Shown here in pieces: positions 9,619 through 18,604 of a stretch of 22,319 bases of DNA (the stretch's first letter is position 1; each line of letters begins with the position of its first letter). The notes beneath the pieces are model-generated. The model made no database searches. It saw only the letters and a list, made by a program, of their open reading frames with translations, and was not told the origin of the DNA. The position numbers and the translations under genes were made by a program. Origin of the DNA: Asparagopsis taxiformis (Eukaryota > Rhodophyta > Florideophyceae > Bonnemaisoniales > Bonnemaisoniaceae); assembly GCA_030407315.1 (NCBI GenBank), contig JALQPE010001187.1, positions 1 to 22,319 of the forward strand, given 5' to 3'.

Positions 9619-10575
9619 TCACGTGCGGCGCTTTGGTTCTCTGCCTGCATGATCGACATTTCGTGATGCCGGAATTTCCTCCAGAAGTGAGGCGATCTGT
9701 GTAGATAGATGTTGCGACATGCTTTCGACGAGTGCGGGTACGACGTTTGCCCGTGGGGTCAGGATGCCCAGACTTCTGCGTTGGTGTTCAAGGCGGAGCG
9801 GCAGCGCAGCAAGGCTTCCTTTCCGGCCCAGGGCGAAGACCACCGTATGCGGCAGGACGGTCAGGCAGTCGGAGTGAATCAGGTAATTCACGACACTGCC
9901 CAGGCCGCCGCCATAGGCAACGACATTGATCCGATTGTCGCGATCGACGCCAAGGTATCCTTCAGATCGGCGTTCAAGGGACTGCGCGCCGGGGGCGCAC
10001 CCAGGATAATCGACAAGATCCTTTGCCGTAAGGTTCCGCTTTGCCCGTAACGGATGTCCAACCCGGCAGGCGACGACGTTATGCCCCTGATCAGCGGGGT
10101 GAATTGAAGGTCCCATTCGGATTGAGAGAGGAAACAGGGCAGAGCGCGATATCCAATCGGCCACCGAGAAGCTGGGCGATGAGTTCGTCCGTATAGGCAT
10201 GGGTCAGATGGATCGTGACGTTTGGTAAACGCTGAACTCGGCGATCAGGCCAGAGATGAAGCCTTCCAAGAAAAACGGTGTGCCGCCGATCCTGAGTTCC
10301 CCTTCTCCCCACTTCTGATCAACGCGACGCTTTCCGACGCCCGGTTCGTCGCCGTTCGGATCGCTCTGCCCTGATCGGCAAGCCGCTCCCGATCGGCGTC
10401 AGCCGAAGCGGCTTTCGCGTCCGGGCAAACAACGGCTCGCCGATCCGCTCTTCCATATTCTTGATGACGCGCGACAGGCTGGGCTGGCTTGTGTTGAGGC
10501 TCATGCCGCCTCGCTGAAGCCGCCGCAATCATGGATTTCGGCGAGGATGAGAAGATGTTTCGGGTCCAGCTGCAT
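9619..10575 (-). CDS. LysR-family transcriptional regulator
   Basis: About 318 residues, normal for LysR. It starts at an ATG at 10575 (MQLDPKHLLILAEIHDCGGF), then, after an indel, the helix-turn-helix SLNTSQPSLSRVIKNMEERI and FARTRKPLRLTPIG. The effector-binding half includes VTIHLTHAYTDELIAQLL, GRLDIALCPVSSLNP, VVACRVGHPLRAKRNLTAKD and YLIHSDCLTVLPHTVV. It reads to a stop at 9619-9621. It is convergent with the ABC operon and divergent from the TRAP/hydroxyquinol operon, with a 133-base region between that carries palindromes. By the usual LysR arrangement it most likely controls that operon, with an aromatic ring-cleavage intermediate as a likely but unproven inducer. Breaks occur near 10505, 10370, 10310, 10240, 10105 and 10000. 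Confidence 0.88.
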
Positions 10576-10708
10576 GACACGCTCCGGGTTTGATAATATT
10601 AATCATATCATTTCGATATCGAAATTCGATTCTTAATATTTGATGAAACGCAAGGCCGGCCTGAAGATGCCATGAGAACAAGGTCAATCGTCATCTAGGG
10701 AGGCAAAC
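10576..10708. promoter_or_regulatory. Divergent LysR/TRAP operon control region with palindromic operator candidate
   Basis: The 133 bases are AT-rich in the middle. A perfect 14-base palindrome, TTTCGATATCGAAA, occupies 10611-10624. An imperfect inverted repeat, TGATAATATTAATCA, occupies 10591-10605 and fits the loose T-N11-A form of LysR sites. A further TTAATATTTGATGA lies at 10633-10646. The TRAP gene's ribosome site, GGGAGG, is at 10698-10703. Operator function is inferred from position and symmetry. Confidence 0.6.
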
Positions 10709-11779
10709 ATGCCCGGACTTACACGCCGAAGGCCCTTCATCTTATCGGTGCGGCTGGCGCCGGCATGGTCGTGGCGCCGAACATCGCGCGCGGTGCGAAC
10801 CACCGTTCGTCTGACCATCGCATCCAGCCATCCGACCGCCGTTCCGTGGGTTGGCACGTTGCAGAAATTCGTGGTTCCGGAAACCAACAAGCGGCTGGCG
10901 GCGATGGGTTCGGATGTCCGCGTGAAATGGACTGATCCTACGCGGCGCCCTCTACAAATACGACAAGACTTGGAGGCGGTGGAGCAGGGCCTGACCGACA
11001 TGGGTTGGGTTGGCACCCTTTGGGAAGAATCCAAAATGCCGCTCCAGAATGTGACCTACTACGCGCCATTCGTCAGTGACGACATGCCGAGTACGTTGAA
11101 AGACCATCAATCAAATGCATGCCGAGATGGCGGCGATGAGCGGCGCTTGGACGAAGCAGAAACAGGTCTTCCTCGGCGCCAGCGGCATCGAGACCTACCA
11201 CGTGATTTCAAAGAAGCCGATCAACAGCGTGGCCGATCTCAGGGCAAGAAATTCGCCGCGCCGGGTCCGTTGCCAACTGGCTGAAGGGTACCGGCGCCGT
11301 CGGCGTCAATCAGGGGCTACCGGGCTCTACAACCTGATCAAGACGGGCGTTGTGGACGGCGCCGTGATCTCCAACACGGGGACCTTCCCGTTCAAGCTTT
11401 ATGAGGTCGCGCCATATATCAACCGGGTCAGTCTCGGCTGCCAATCGACCGGCGGCCTGCCATCAACAAGCGTAAATACGACCGGCTGCGCCCGAGCTGA
11501 AAAGGTGCTCGCCAAGGTCGGGCAGGAATACAGCACCATCATGGCGGCATGCTGATGGGGCTGGCGACCAAGTTCGAAGGCATCATGAAACAGAAGGGGG
11601 CGACCATCAATCAGCTCCCGGAGGATGCGCGCCGGGAATGGGCGAACAAGATCCCCAATGTCGCCGGCGACTGGATCGCCTCAAACGCGAAGAAGGGACT
11701 GCCCGCCAAGGAAGTCATGACGGTCTATCTCACCAAGATGAAGGCCGCCGGCGCCAACCGCTGCGCGATTGGGCGCTAG
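10709..11779 (+). CDS. dctP: TRAP transporter substrate-binding protein (DctP family)
   Basis: About 355 residues. It starts at an ATG at 10709 behind a GGGAGG site. The N-terminus has an arginine-rich signal peptide (LTRRR, then, after an indel, LIGAAGAGMVVAPNIARGAN), suggesting Sec or Tat export. The mature part shows VRLTIASSHPTAVPWVGTLQ, LEAVEQGLTDMGWVGTLWE, YYAPFVSDD, TYHVISKKPINSVADL, the family's ligand-Arg region in broken form, LYNLIKTGVVDGAVIS and PFKLYEVAPYINRV. The C-terminus ends near PLRDW in one frame or GAN-RCAIGR in another, with TAG at 11777-11779. It captures an organic acid in the periplasm for the permease at 13340-15359. Two enzyme genes separate it from that permease, unusual for TRAP loci. 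The substrate is probably an aromatic acid or related carboxylate, inferred from context. Confidence 0.88.
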
Positions 11780-11800
11780 GCGTCTTAGGCTCCTTTCTGT

Positions 11801-11829
11801 TGCCGCGCCACGGATTCGGTGGCGCGGCA
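11801..11829 (+). terminator. Perfect GC hairpin after the TRAP binding-protein gene
   Basis: TGCCGCGCCAC (11801-11811) pairs perfectly with GTGGCGCGGCA (11819-11829) around a 7-base loop, 21 bases after the stop. No T-run follows, so it is more likely an mRNA-stabilising or attenuating element than a full terminator; the operon seems to continue. Confidence 0.7.
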
Positions 11830-11918
11830 CTCGCAAGCCGACCCTTCTTGGCCGCAGCGTTTGTGTCGGCCCGACGGGCGACGTTTATGTCGACGACCGA
11901 AAGTGGAGTGCCTGCCGA

Positions 11919-12229
11919 ATGCTGTATGTGATCCATGGTGTGGATAAGCCGCACAGCCCGATACGCGAGGCTTTGATCGACGAACATCGCGCGTATCTCG
12001 ATGGTGTCCCTTGGACATCGTCGCGTCCGGGCCGCTTGTCGATGAGACCGGGACGCGCCATGATCGGCAGTGTCGTGGTTGTCGATTGCGCTCACGGGGC
12101 GAGGTCGACCGTATGATGGCGGGACGAGCCGTTCAATCGCGCGGGGCTGTATGAAAGCCTGCACGTCAATCGATGGTTCCAGCGCGTTGGCCAAATCGCC
12201 GAGACGCCATGGAGACGGTCGGCGCCTAG
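11919..12229 (+). CDS. YciI-family protein, possible hydroxyquinol-pathway dehalogenase-like enzyme
   Basis: About 102 residues. It starts at an ATG at 11919 with MLYVIHGVDKP, then IREALIDEHRAYLDG, placing the family's conserved His at residue 23 (DEHRAYL). After frame changes it reads SGPLVDE-like sequence, MIGSVVVVDCA, then GLYESLHVNRWFQRVGQIAE, the usual YciI ferredoxin-like fold pattern. The stop is probably TAG 12227-12229 after one frame change; uncorrected, the frame runs on into the next gene. YciI proteins are mostly uncharacterised, but TftG of the 2,4,5-T pathway is a YciI-superfamily 5-chlorohydroxyquinol dehydrochlorinase. Here the gene lies in a hydroxyquinol operon directly before maleylacetate reductase, so a similar role is plausible but inferred. 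It could alternatively be a lactone or isomer-handling helper. Confidence 0.72.
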
Positions 12230-12275
12230 GGCGCCGGACCGCTTCCATAAGGCCAAATCGGCAAGGGGACGGACC

Positions 12276-13340
12276 ATGCAGGATCAGTTTGACCTGACCA
12301 TCCATCCCGCCCGGATCGTGTTCGGGGCGGGATCGATCAGTCGAACGGCTGAGATCGTGCTCGAGCTCGCTGCTCTCGCGCGCTCGTCCTGTCGACCCCC
12401 GCACAGGTCGATATGGCGGGCGCCCTTGCCGGGTCGATTGGGGACCTCGCGGTGGCGTCTATTCGAAGGCGACGATGCATACGCCGGTCGACGTGACAGA
12501 GGCCTGCCTGCATGAATTCCGCGCGTTGGATGCGGATTGCACTATTGCGATTGGAGGAGGGTCGACAACGGGGCTCGGGAAAGCCCTGGCATGGCGCACC
12601 GACGCGCCGCAGGTCGTCATTCCGACGACTTATGCCGGTTCCGAGGTGACGCCGGTTCTGGGTGAAACGGCATCCGGCAAGAAGACCACCTTTTCAGACC
12701 CGAAGATCCTGCCGGAAGCCGTGATCTATTACCCGGAGACGACCTATGGATTGCCCCTCGGTCTATCCGTCACAAGTGCCCTGAACGCGGTCGCCCACGC
12801 GGCCGAAGGGCTCTATGCGCAAACCGAATCCGATCACGACCCTAATGGCGTCTGAGGGGGTTAGGGCCGTGGCGCAGGCGCTGCCGCCCGTCGTCGACAA
12901 CCCTCGAGACCCAGACGCACGCGCCACCCTGCTCTACGGGGCTTGGTTGTGCGGCGCGGTCTTGGGCGCGGTCGGCATGGCCCTGCATCACAAGCTGTGC
13001 CACACCCTAGGCGGCACCTTCAACCTGCCCCACGCGGAAACCCATTCGGTGGTCTTGCCGCATTCGATCGCCTTCACGAGGCGGCGGTTCCCGACCTACT
13101 GGCGCCGTTGGCCGCCGCGACTGGTTCGGATGACGCTGGCGGCGGTCTACATCGGTTGGCAACGTCCTTGTCGGCGCCGACCTCGCTTCAGAACTCGGCA
13201 TGCCGAAAGATGGCATCGACCGGGCGGCGGAGCTGGCGGTCGCAAATCCTTATTGGAACCCGCGACCCTTCGATCAAGCACAGATCCGCCAATTGATCGA
13301 AAACGCCTATTTTGGCCGTGCGCCGGAAGCGATCGCGTGA
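12276..13340 (+). CDS. Maleylacetate reductase (iron-type alcohol dehydrogenase family)
   Basis: About 354 residues, the usual length. It starts at an ATG at 12276 (MQDQFDLTIHPARIVFGAGS). The nucleotide-binding region reads DCTIAIGGGSTTGLGKA, followed by the family signature VVIPTTYAGSEVTPVLGET, YPETTYGLPLGLSVTSALNA, GMALHHKLCHTLGGTFNLPH and AETHSVVLPHSIAF. The C-terminus ends in FGRAPEAIA with TGA 13338-13340. The enzyme reduces maleylacetate to 3-oxoadipate with NAD(P)H; known members also remove chloride from 2-chloromaleylacetate. It takes the product of the dioxygenase at 16025. Its stop overlaps the TRAP permease start (TGATG), so the two are coupled. Frame changes occur near 12375, 12450, 12835, 13080 and 13165. 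Confidence 0.92.
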
Positions 13341-15359
13341 TGCGCAGCTTCTTCGCCCTGGGAGGCCGCAAGGACATCCCGTCGGCATGGAGCCGCAACG
13401 ACCTTTGGTCGGGCAGGGGGCTCTTCCCGCCGCTCACCCCAATTCGGCATGGGGTTGAACGCGATCGGCAACCTTGTGGATCGCGACATTGATGATCGTC
13501 ATTTGCGCCGATGTCGCCGCGCGGACCTTTCAATCAACCCTTGCCCCGGGTGCCGGAATTCGTCGGCTACTCGATCGTTGCGATCGTTTTCCTGCAGCTC
13601 CCCAACACACTCCAGCTTAAGAAGCTGACCCAGGCTGACGCCTTCATTCACAAGCTGATGGCGGTCCGGCGCGGTCGCCGGCAGCGTCTACAACGCCGCG
13701 TTCCAGTTCTGCGGCTTCTGTGTCATGGCCCTGATCTCCTATGGTCTGGTCCCAGATGCCATTGAGACCTTCGAAGCGGCGAGTATTTCGGGCAAGCCGG
13801 CCGAACTGATCGTTCCGGTCTGGCCGTTCCGGGCCATCATGGCGCTGTGTGCCGTTGTGACGGCCTGCGAGTTCCTGCACAAACCATCGACTATGTCCGC
13901 AAGGCGATCGTCGATGAACCTGACATCATCGACGCCCGACAGGGGCAACGGAAAGGCTGGCCGCTGATCCTGGGACTAGCCCTTTGGTCGTCGCCGGTTT
14001 CGTCTTTCTGAACCCGGAGATGGAGGGACTGACCATTGGGCTGGTGTTGGTCGGCGCCATGCTGTTTCTCATCCTGGCCGGAATGCCGATTGGGGTTGCC
14101 CTGATCCTTCTGTCCTTCATCGGCGCCTGGATGATCCGCGACGACTTCGAAAGCGCGGTCACCTGTTGAAGATCGCATCCGCGGTGCCATCCAGAACCAG
14201 CTGTTTGGAGTCATCCCGCTATTTGTCTTGATGGGAATGCTCGTCATATCGGCAACATGGCAGGGATACATTCGACGTCTGCCAATGGCTGCTGGGTAAG
14301 ATCGCCGGTGGCCTGGGGGTCGCCACGGTTGTCGCCAACGCGATCTTCGCGGCGATCACACGGGTCTCCATCGCCTCCGCCGTTGTATTCACGAAGGTCT
14401 CGGTGCCGCCGATGGTCGACCACGGCTACACCCCGAAATTTTCTCCGTCGGGATCGTCGCTGGCAGTTCCGTCCTGGGCATGCTGATCCCGCCGAGCCTG
14501 TTGCTGATCGTCTTCGTGTCATCGCGGAAGTGTCGGTCGGCAAGCTGTTCACCGCCGCCATCGCGCCCGGCATCCTTCTGTCCGCAGCCTTCTGCGTCGC
14601 GATCATCTTTATCTCGAAATACATGCCGAACTTCGCCGGCAGACTGCACAAGCCCGACGCGAGCAAAGCGCCGCCGGCCTGGCCAGCAAGCCCGATCATA
14701 CCGAAACCGCTGGTCCGCCGCGATCAAGATGCTGCCGATCGTTGTCCTGATCCTGGCGGTTCTCGGCGGCATCTATGGCGGCATCTTTACGCCTGTCGAG
14801 GCGGGCGCCGTCGGGGCCTTCCTGGCCCTCATCATCGTCTGCATCAAGGCGCAATCTCGCCGGGCATGCTCAGCCGTCAAAAAACTGTGGAAACTTCTGA
14901 TCGACACCGGCCACGTCTCGGTCTCGATCCTCTTCTTGATCATCGCGGCGAACATGTATACCCGCATGATTGCCCTGTCCGGCCTGCCCAACGAGGTCCG
15001 TCGGAATGATCACCGGCGCGGACATGGGCTTCTACGGGCTCGTCATTGTCTACCTGCTGATCGTTCTGGTGATGGGCATGGTGCTCGACAGCGTTCGATC
15101 ATGCTGACACCCTGCCATTGATCCTGCCGGCGATGGCGGCGTTCAATACGGATCTCATCTGGTTCGGTATCGTGACCGTCATCGCCGTCGAGAATCGGGC
15201 TCCTCACACCGCCCTTGGCCTGACGGTCTATGTCGTCAAGGCAGCGCTTGGCAGTACGCAGGTCAAGTTGGGCGAGATCTTCGCGGGGGCATTCCCCTTC
15301 GTCATTATCATGATCCTGGTGACGGCGCTGTGGTGCTGGTCCCGCAGATCACGAAATAA
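13340..15359 (+). CDS. TRAP transporter permease, apparent fusion of small (DctQ) and large (DctM) subunits
   Basis: The DctQ-like part starts at an ATG at 13340 overlapping the previous stop: FFALGGRKDIP, a broken LNAIGNLWIATLMIVICADV segment, VPEFVGYSIVAIVFLQLPNT, and FRAIMALCAVVTACEFLHK. It continues through DYVRKAIVDEPDIIDARQ into an extra helix and then the DctM-like part: EMEGLTIGLVLVGAMLFLIL, AGMPIGVALILLSFIGAWM, GVIPLFVLMGMLV, VVANAIFAAIT, SSVLGMLIPPSLLLIVF, GGIYGGIFTPVEAGAVGAF and TVYVVKAALGSTQ. It ends at TAA 15357-15359 after VPQITK. Total length is about 670 residues, as in fused TRAP QM proteins. No stop clearly ends the Q part except in indel-shifted frames. A separate DctM starting at the ATG at 14020 remains possible. 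It moves the DctP ligand with sodium or protons. Confidence 0.82.
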
Positions 15360-15384
15360 CCCGATAGGAGCGAACGACTTCGCC

Positions 15385-15977
15385 ATGAGCTCACTATTGA
15401 CCCCTGAGGCCGCCGCACTGCTGTTTACAGAGGCGCGGACGCGAATCGGTTTTCTGGATACGCCGGTGGATCCGCAGATTCTCCGACAGATCTACGACAT
15501 GATGAAGCGTGGGCCGACATCGATGAATAGCTGCCCGGCCCGTTCGCCTTTCTGACGACCCCAGAGGCGAAGGCGCGGCTAAACTCCCTACCTGTTTGAC
15601 GGCAACGTTTGCGCGGGCCGAATCTGCCACCGGTGATCGCGGTGATTGGGCAGGACATGATGTTCTTTGATCATCTGCCGCGTCTCTATCCTCATGCGCC
15701 GGAGAATAAGAAGATTTCGAAGACAACGAGTTCGCGGCGCAGGCGACGGCCTTCCGCAACTCAACCCCTGCAAGGCGCCTATTTCATCATCGCGGCCCGT
15801 GCGCACGGCCTCGCCTGCGGACCGATGTCCGGATTCACAATTGGCGGTGTCGACAAGGAGTTCTTCGGCGGTACTCACTCAAATCCAATCCTGTGCTCGC
15901 TAGGTCATGCCGACAAAAGCGCCGAGTACAAGCTCGGGCCAAGATTTGAATTCGACGAGGTCTGTCAGGTCTTGTGA
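15385..15977 (+). CDS. Nitroreductase-family protein (RutE/malonic semialdehyde reductase-like)
   Basis: About 197 residues. It starts at an ATG at 15385, 25 bases after the TRAP permease stop, and ends at TGA 15975-15977. Landmarks are ARTRIGFLDTPVD, MMKRGPTSMNSCPARF (the FMN-binding P-loop-like segment of this subgroup, near residues 40-55), APVIAVIGQDMMFFDHLPRL, LQGAYFIIAARAHGLACGPM, SGF then GGVDKEFFGG, and LGPRFEFDEV. RutE-type enzymes reduce malonic semialdehyde or related aldehydes, and other nitroreductase relatives reduce quinones. In this operon, reduction of a hydroxybenzoquinone or of a nitroaromatic are further possibilities; none is proven by the sequence. Frame breaks occur near 15540, 15580, 15610, 15715, 15765, 15850 and 15900. 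Confidence 0.82.
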
Positions 15978-16007
15978 CCGGGCCGGCCGCAAAAAAACAT
16001 CTCACAC

Positions 16008-16016
16008 GAGAGGAGA
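16008..16016 (+). promoter_or_regulatory. Strong ribosome binding site for hydroxyquinol dioxygenase
   Basis: GAGAGGAGA lies 8 bases before the ATG at 16025, in a 47-base gap that also carries an A7 tract. It is the best ribosome site in the operon and suggests high translation of the ring-cleavage enzyme. Confidence 0.6.
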
Positions 16017-16024
16017 ACGGAACC

Positions 16025-16918
16025 ATGAGCGAAGCGGCGATTGCAGCCCATGAGAAAGGCTATTTACCGAGGAGAACAGCGCGGAGGTCGTCACCGGCGG
16101 AATGCCGCAGCCAAGAATGAGCGGCTGAAAGAGGTTATGGAAGTGATCACCCGCCATCTACATGCGGCGGTGAAGGAGATCGAACCGACCCAGGCGAATG
16201 GTTCGAGGCGATCAAGTTCCTGACCGCCACCGGCATATGTGCGACGACTGGCGGCAGGAATTCATTCTGCTGTCCGATGCGCTCGGCGTGTCGATGCTCG
16301 TCGACGCGGTGAACAACCGGCGGCCGGACGGCGCGACGGAGACGACCGTCCTCGGCCCGTTCCATATCGGCGGTTCGCCGGTCTTGAAGAACGGTGACGA
16401 TATCTGTCAGGACGGCAAGGGCGAGCCGCTCGGGTTCATGGCACAGTGACCAATGTCGCTGGCGACGCCATCGATGGGGCCAAGCTGGATGTCTGGCAGG
16501 CCAATGACGAGGGATTTACGACGTTCAGCAGAAAGGCATTCAGCCGGACTTCAATCTGCGCGGGATCTTTCATAGCGAGGATGGGGGCAAATATTGGTTC
16601 CGTGGTGTGAAGCCTCGCCATTACGCGATTCCGCACGATGGCCCTGTCGGCCTGCTCTTGGATCAGCTTGGCCGGCATCCGCAACGGCCGGCCCATCTGC
16701 ATTTCATCGCCAGCGCCGAAGGGTACGAGGACATCACCACGCACATTTTCGTGCCCGATGACCCTTATATTCATTCGGACGCGGTGTTCGGCGTGAAAGA
16801 AAGCCTGCTTGGCAATTTCGTTCACGTCGATGATCCTGGACGTGCTGAGAAGTTCGGTGTCGCAAATCCATTTTGGGAAATCGAATTCAACTTCGTGATG
16901 GCGCCGAAGAAGCAGTGA
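16025..16918 (+). CDS. Hydroxyquinol 1,2-dioxygenase (intradiol, non-haem Fe(III))
   Basis: About 297 residues, the normal size. The N-terminal dimerisation part shows NERLKEVMEVITRHLHAAVK, then FLTATGHMCDDWRQEFILL in repaired frame. The catalytic part shows SDALGVSMLVDAVNNRRPDG, TVLGPFHIGGSP, KLDVWQANDEG, GIFHSEDGGKYWFRGVKP, RHYAIPHDGPVG and RPAHLHFIASAEGYEDITTH. The iron ligands are thus visible: the two Tyr in GKYWF and RHYAIP and the two His in RPAHLHF. The C-terminus, EFNFVMAPKKQ, ends at TGA 16916-16918. It opens hydroxyquinol (1,2,4-trihydroxybenzene) between the vicinal hydroxyls to give maleylacetate, the substrate of the reductase at 12276. Conserved NNRRPDGATE and the overall pattern favour hydroxyquinol over catechol. 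Frame breaks occur near 16065, 16195, 16225, 16435 and 16520. Confidence 0.92.
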
Positions 16919-16966
16919 CGAGATCGCCGCGATGCGGACATCGGAACGGTATTCAGTGAAGCTGAT

Positions 16967-17817
16967 ATGACAAAGTTCCAGCCGCTTAAGGAGGCGGTGG
17001 CCGAGAACCTTCGCCCGGCGATTTCGCCGCCTTCGAGGGCTTTACCCACCTGATTCCCCATGCGGCGGCCCATGAGGCGATCCGGCAGGGGATCGGAAAC
17101 CTGACCTCGTTCGCATGACACCGGACTTGGTCTATGACCAGATGATCGGCATGGGACTGGTCGACAAGCTGATCTTTTCCTACGCGGGCAACCCGGGTGT
17201 TGGCCTGCTGCGGCGTCTTCGCGATGCGGTCGAGAATGGTTGGCCCAAGCCGATTGAAACGGTGGAGCATTCTCACGCGGCCATGGCCAACGCCTATGAG
17301 GCGGGGGCGGCGGGCCTGCCCTGCGCCGTTTTCCGCGGCTACAGGGGGCAGGGCTGGCGGGGTCAATCCGAACATCAAATCCGTGACTGCCCTTCACGGG
17401 TGAGGAATTGGCTGCTGTGCCGTCGGTGCGGCCCTCCGTTACTTTCATCCACGCGCAGAAGGCGGATCGTAAGGGCAACGTACTGATCGAGGGTATCGTC
17501 GGCATCCAGAAGGAGGCGGTCTTGGCGGCGGAGCGGGCGGTCGTGACGGCGAGGAAGTCGTCGACGATCTCGCGGCGCATCCGAACGCCGTTATCCTCCC
17601 ACACTGGACGCTTGCCGCGGTCTGTGTCGTTTCCGGGCGGGGCATATCCTTCCTATGCCCATGGTTACTACGACCGGCACAATGCGGCCTATCTCGAGTG
17701 GGACAAGGTCTCGGCCGACCGCGATGCCTTTCAGGCATGGATGAAGGAAACGTTCTGGATCGGGACGAGACGATCTTCGAAGCGCGCGTGGAAACCGTTG
17801 AGGAACCGGTCGCATGA
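16967..17817 (+). CDS. CoA-transferase subunit A (3-oxoadipate or glutaconate CoA-transferase type)
   Basis: About 283 residues. It starts at an ATG at 16967 (MTKFQPLKEAVAENL). Family landmarks in repaired frame are FEGFTHLIPHAAAHEAIRQG, RMTPDLVYDQMIGMGLVDKL, FSYAGNPGVGLLRRLRDAVE, VEHSHAAMANAYEAGAAGLP, VNPNIKS, TFIHAQKADRKGNVLIEGI and PSYAHGYYDRHNAAYLEWDK. It ends EEPVA at TGA 17815-17817, overlapping the start of subunit B (ATGA). The heterodimer would transfer CoA, usually from succinyl-CoA, to 3-oxoadipate made by maleylacetate reductase, feeding a thiolase not found here. The exact acceptor is inferred from the operon; the family also includes glutaconate transferases. Frame breaks occur near 17022, 17112, 17345, 17385, 17555 and 17755. 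Confidence 0.88.
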
Positions 17818-18591
17818 GTGAGATGGATTGGACCCCGATGAGATGATGACCATCGCGGCGTCACGCATGCTGAAGAACGATGACGTCTGTTTCGTCGGCA
17901 TCTCGGCGCGCCGTCGGCGGCTGCAACGTCGCGCGGCTGACCCATGCGCCGGACATCACCTTGATCTATGAAAGCGGAACCATCGGCACAGCGCCCGACG
18001 TGCTGCCGCTGTCGATTGGGGACGGTGAGCTTTGCGAAACCGCACTCACCACTGTGCCGGTACCGGAGATGTTTTCGCTATTGGCTTCAGGGTGGTGGAT
18101 CACGATCGGATTTCTTGGCGCCGCGCAGCTCGACCGGTTCGGCAACATCAATACGACCGTGATTGGCGACTACGAAAATCCAACCGTTCGGCTTCCCGGC
18201 GGTGGCGGCGCGCCCGAAATTGCCTCTTCGTCGCAAGAAGTATTCATTACGATGAAACAGTCGACTCGCGGTATGGTTGAAAATATCGATTTCTACACGA
18301 GCTTCGGACATGGTGACGGCGGCGATCATCGTCAGAGACTTGGGATGACCACGAAGGGGCCGACGGCCCTGATCACGGACCTCGCGATCTGGAAGCCACA
18401 TCCCGAGACCAAGGTATTCACGGTGACGTCGATCCACCCCGGCGCGACCCGAGACCAGATCTCGGAAACGTGCGGATGGCAGGCGGAGTTCGCTGAAAAT
18501 CTTGCAGAAAACGCCGCCGCCGACCGCGACTGAGCTGCAAGCCCTGCGTGATCTCGCGGCGCGAACCAAAGCCGCGCATATGCATGCGTAG
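17814..18591 (+). CDS. CoA-transferase subunit B (3-oxoadipate or glutaconate CoA-transferase type)
   Basis: About 258 residues. It starts at the ATG at 17814 inside the end of subunit A; the frame reads SEMDW then, after an indel, EMMTIAASRMLKNDDVCFVG. The active-site region is THAPDITLIYESGTIGTAP, whose Glu in YESG corresponds to the catalytic glutamate that forms the CoA thioester in GctB-type subunits. Other landmarks are DRFGNINTTVIGDYENPTVR, LPGGGGAPEIASSSQEVFIT and TSIHPGATRDQISETCGW. It ends TKAAHMHA at TAG 18589-18591. Together with subunit A it is the last gene of the catabolic operon. Frame breaks occur near 17830, 17905, 18080, 18325 and 18505. Confidence 0.88.
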
Positions 18592-18604
18592 GGGCGTCTT
18601 TTTT
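18575..18604 (+). terminator. Weak candidate terminator at the end of the catabolic operon
   Basis: CGCAT-ATGC-ATGCG (18575-18588) forms a short 5-bp stem at the stop codon, and TCTTTTTT follows at 18597-18604 after a G-rich spacer. The T-run is convincing but the stem is short and distant, so this is a tentative call. Confidence 0.3.

Noticed and set aside
14009..14022. TGA at 14009-14011 as the true end of a separate DctQ gene with DctM starting at 14020
   Set aside because: Possible, but the sequence before 14020 in the DctM frame is a hydrophobic helix continuing the Q-M linker, and there is no properly spaced ribosome site before 14020. Reported as an alternative only.
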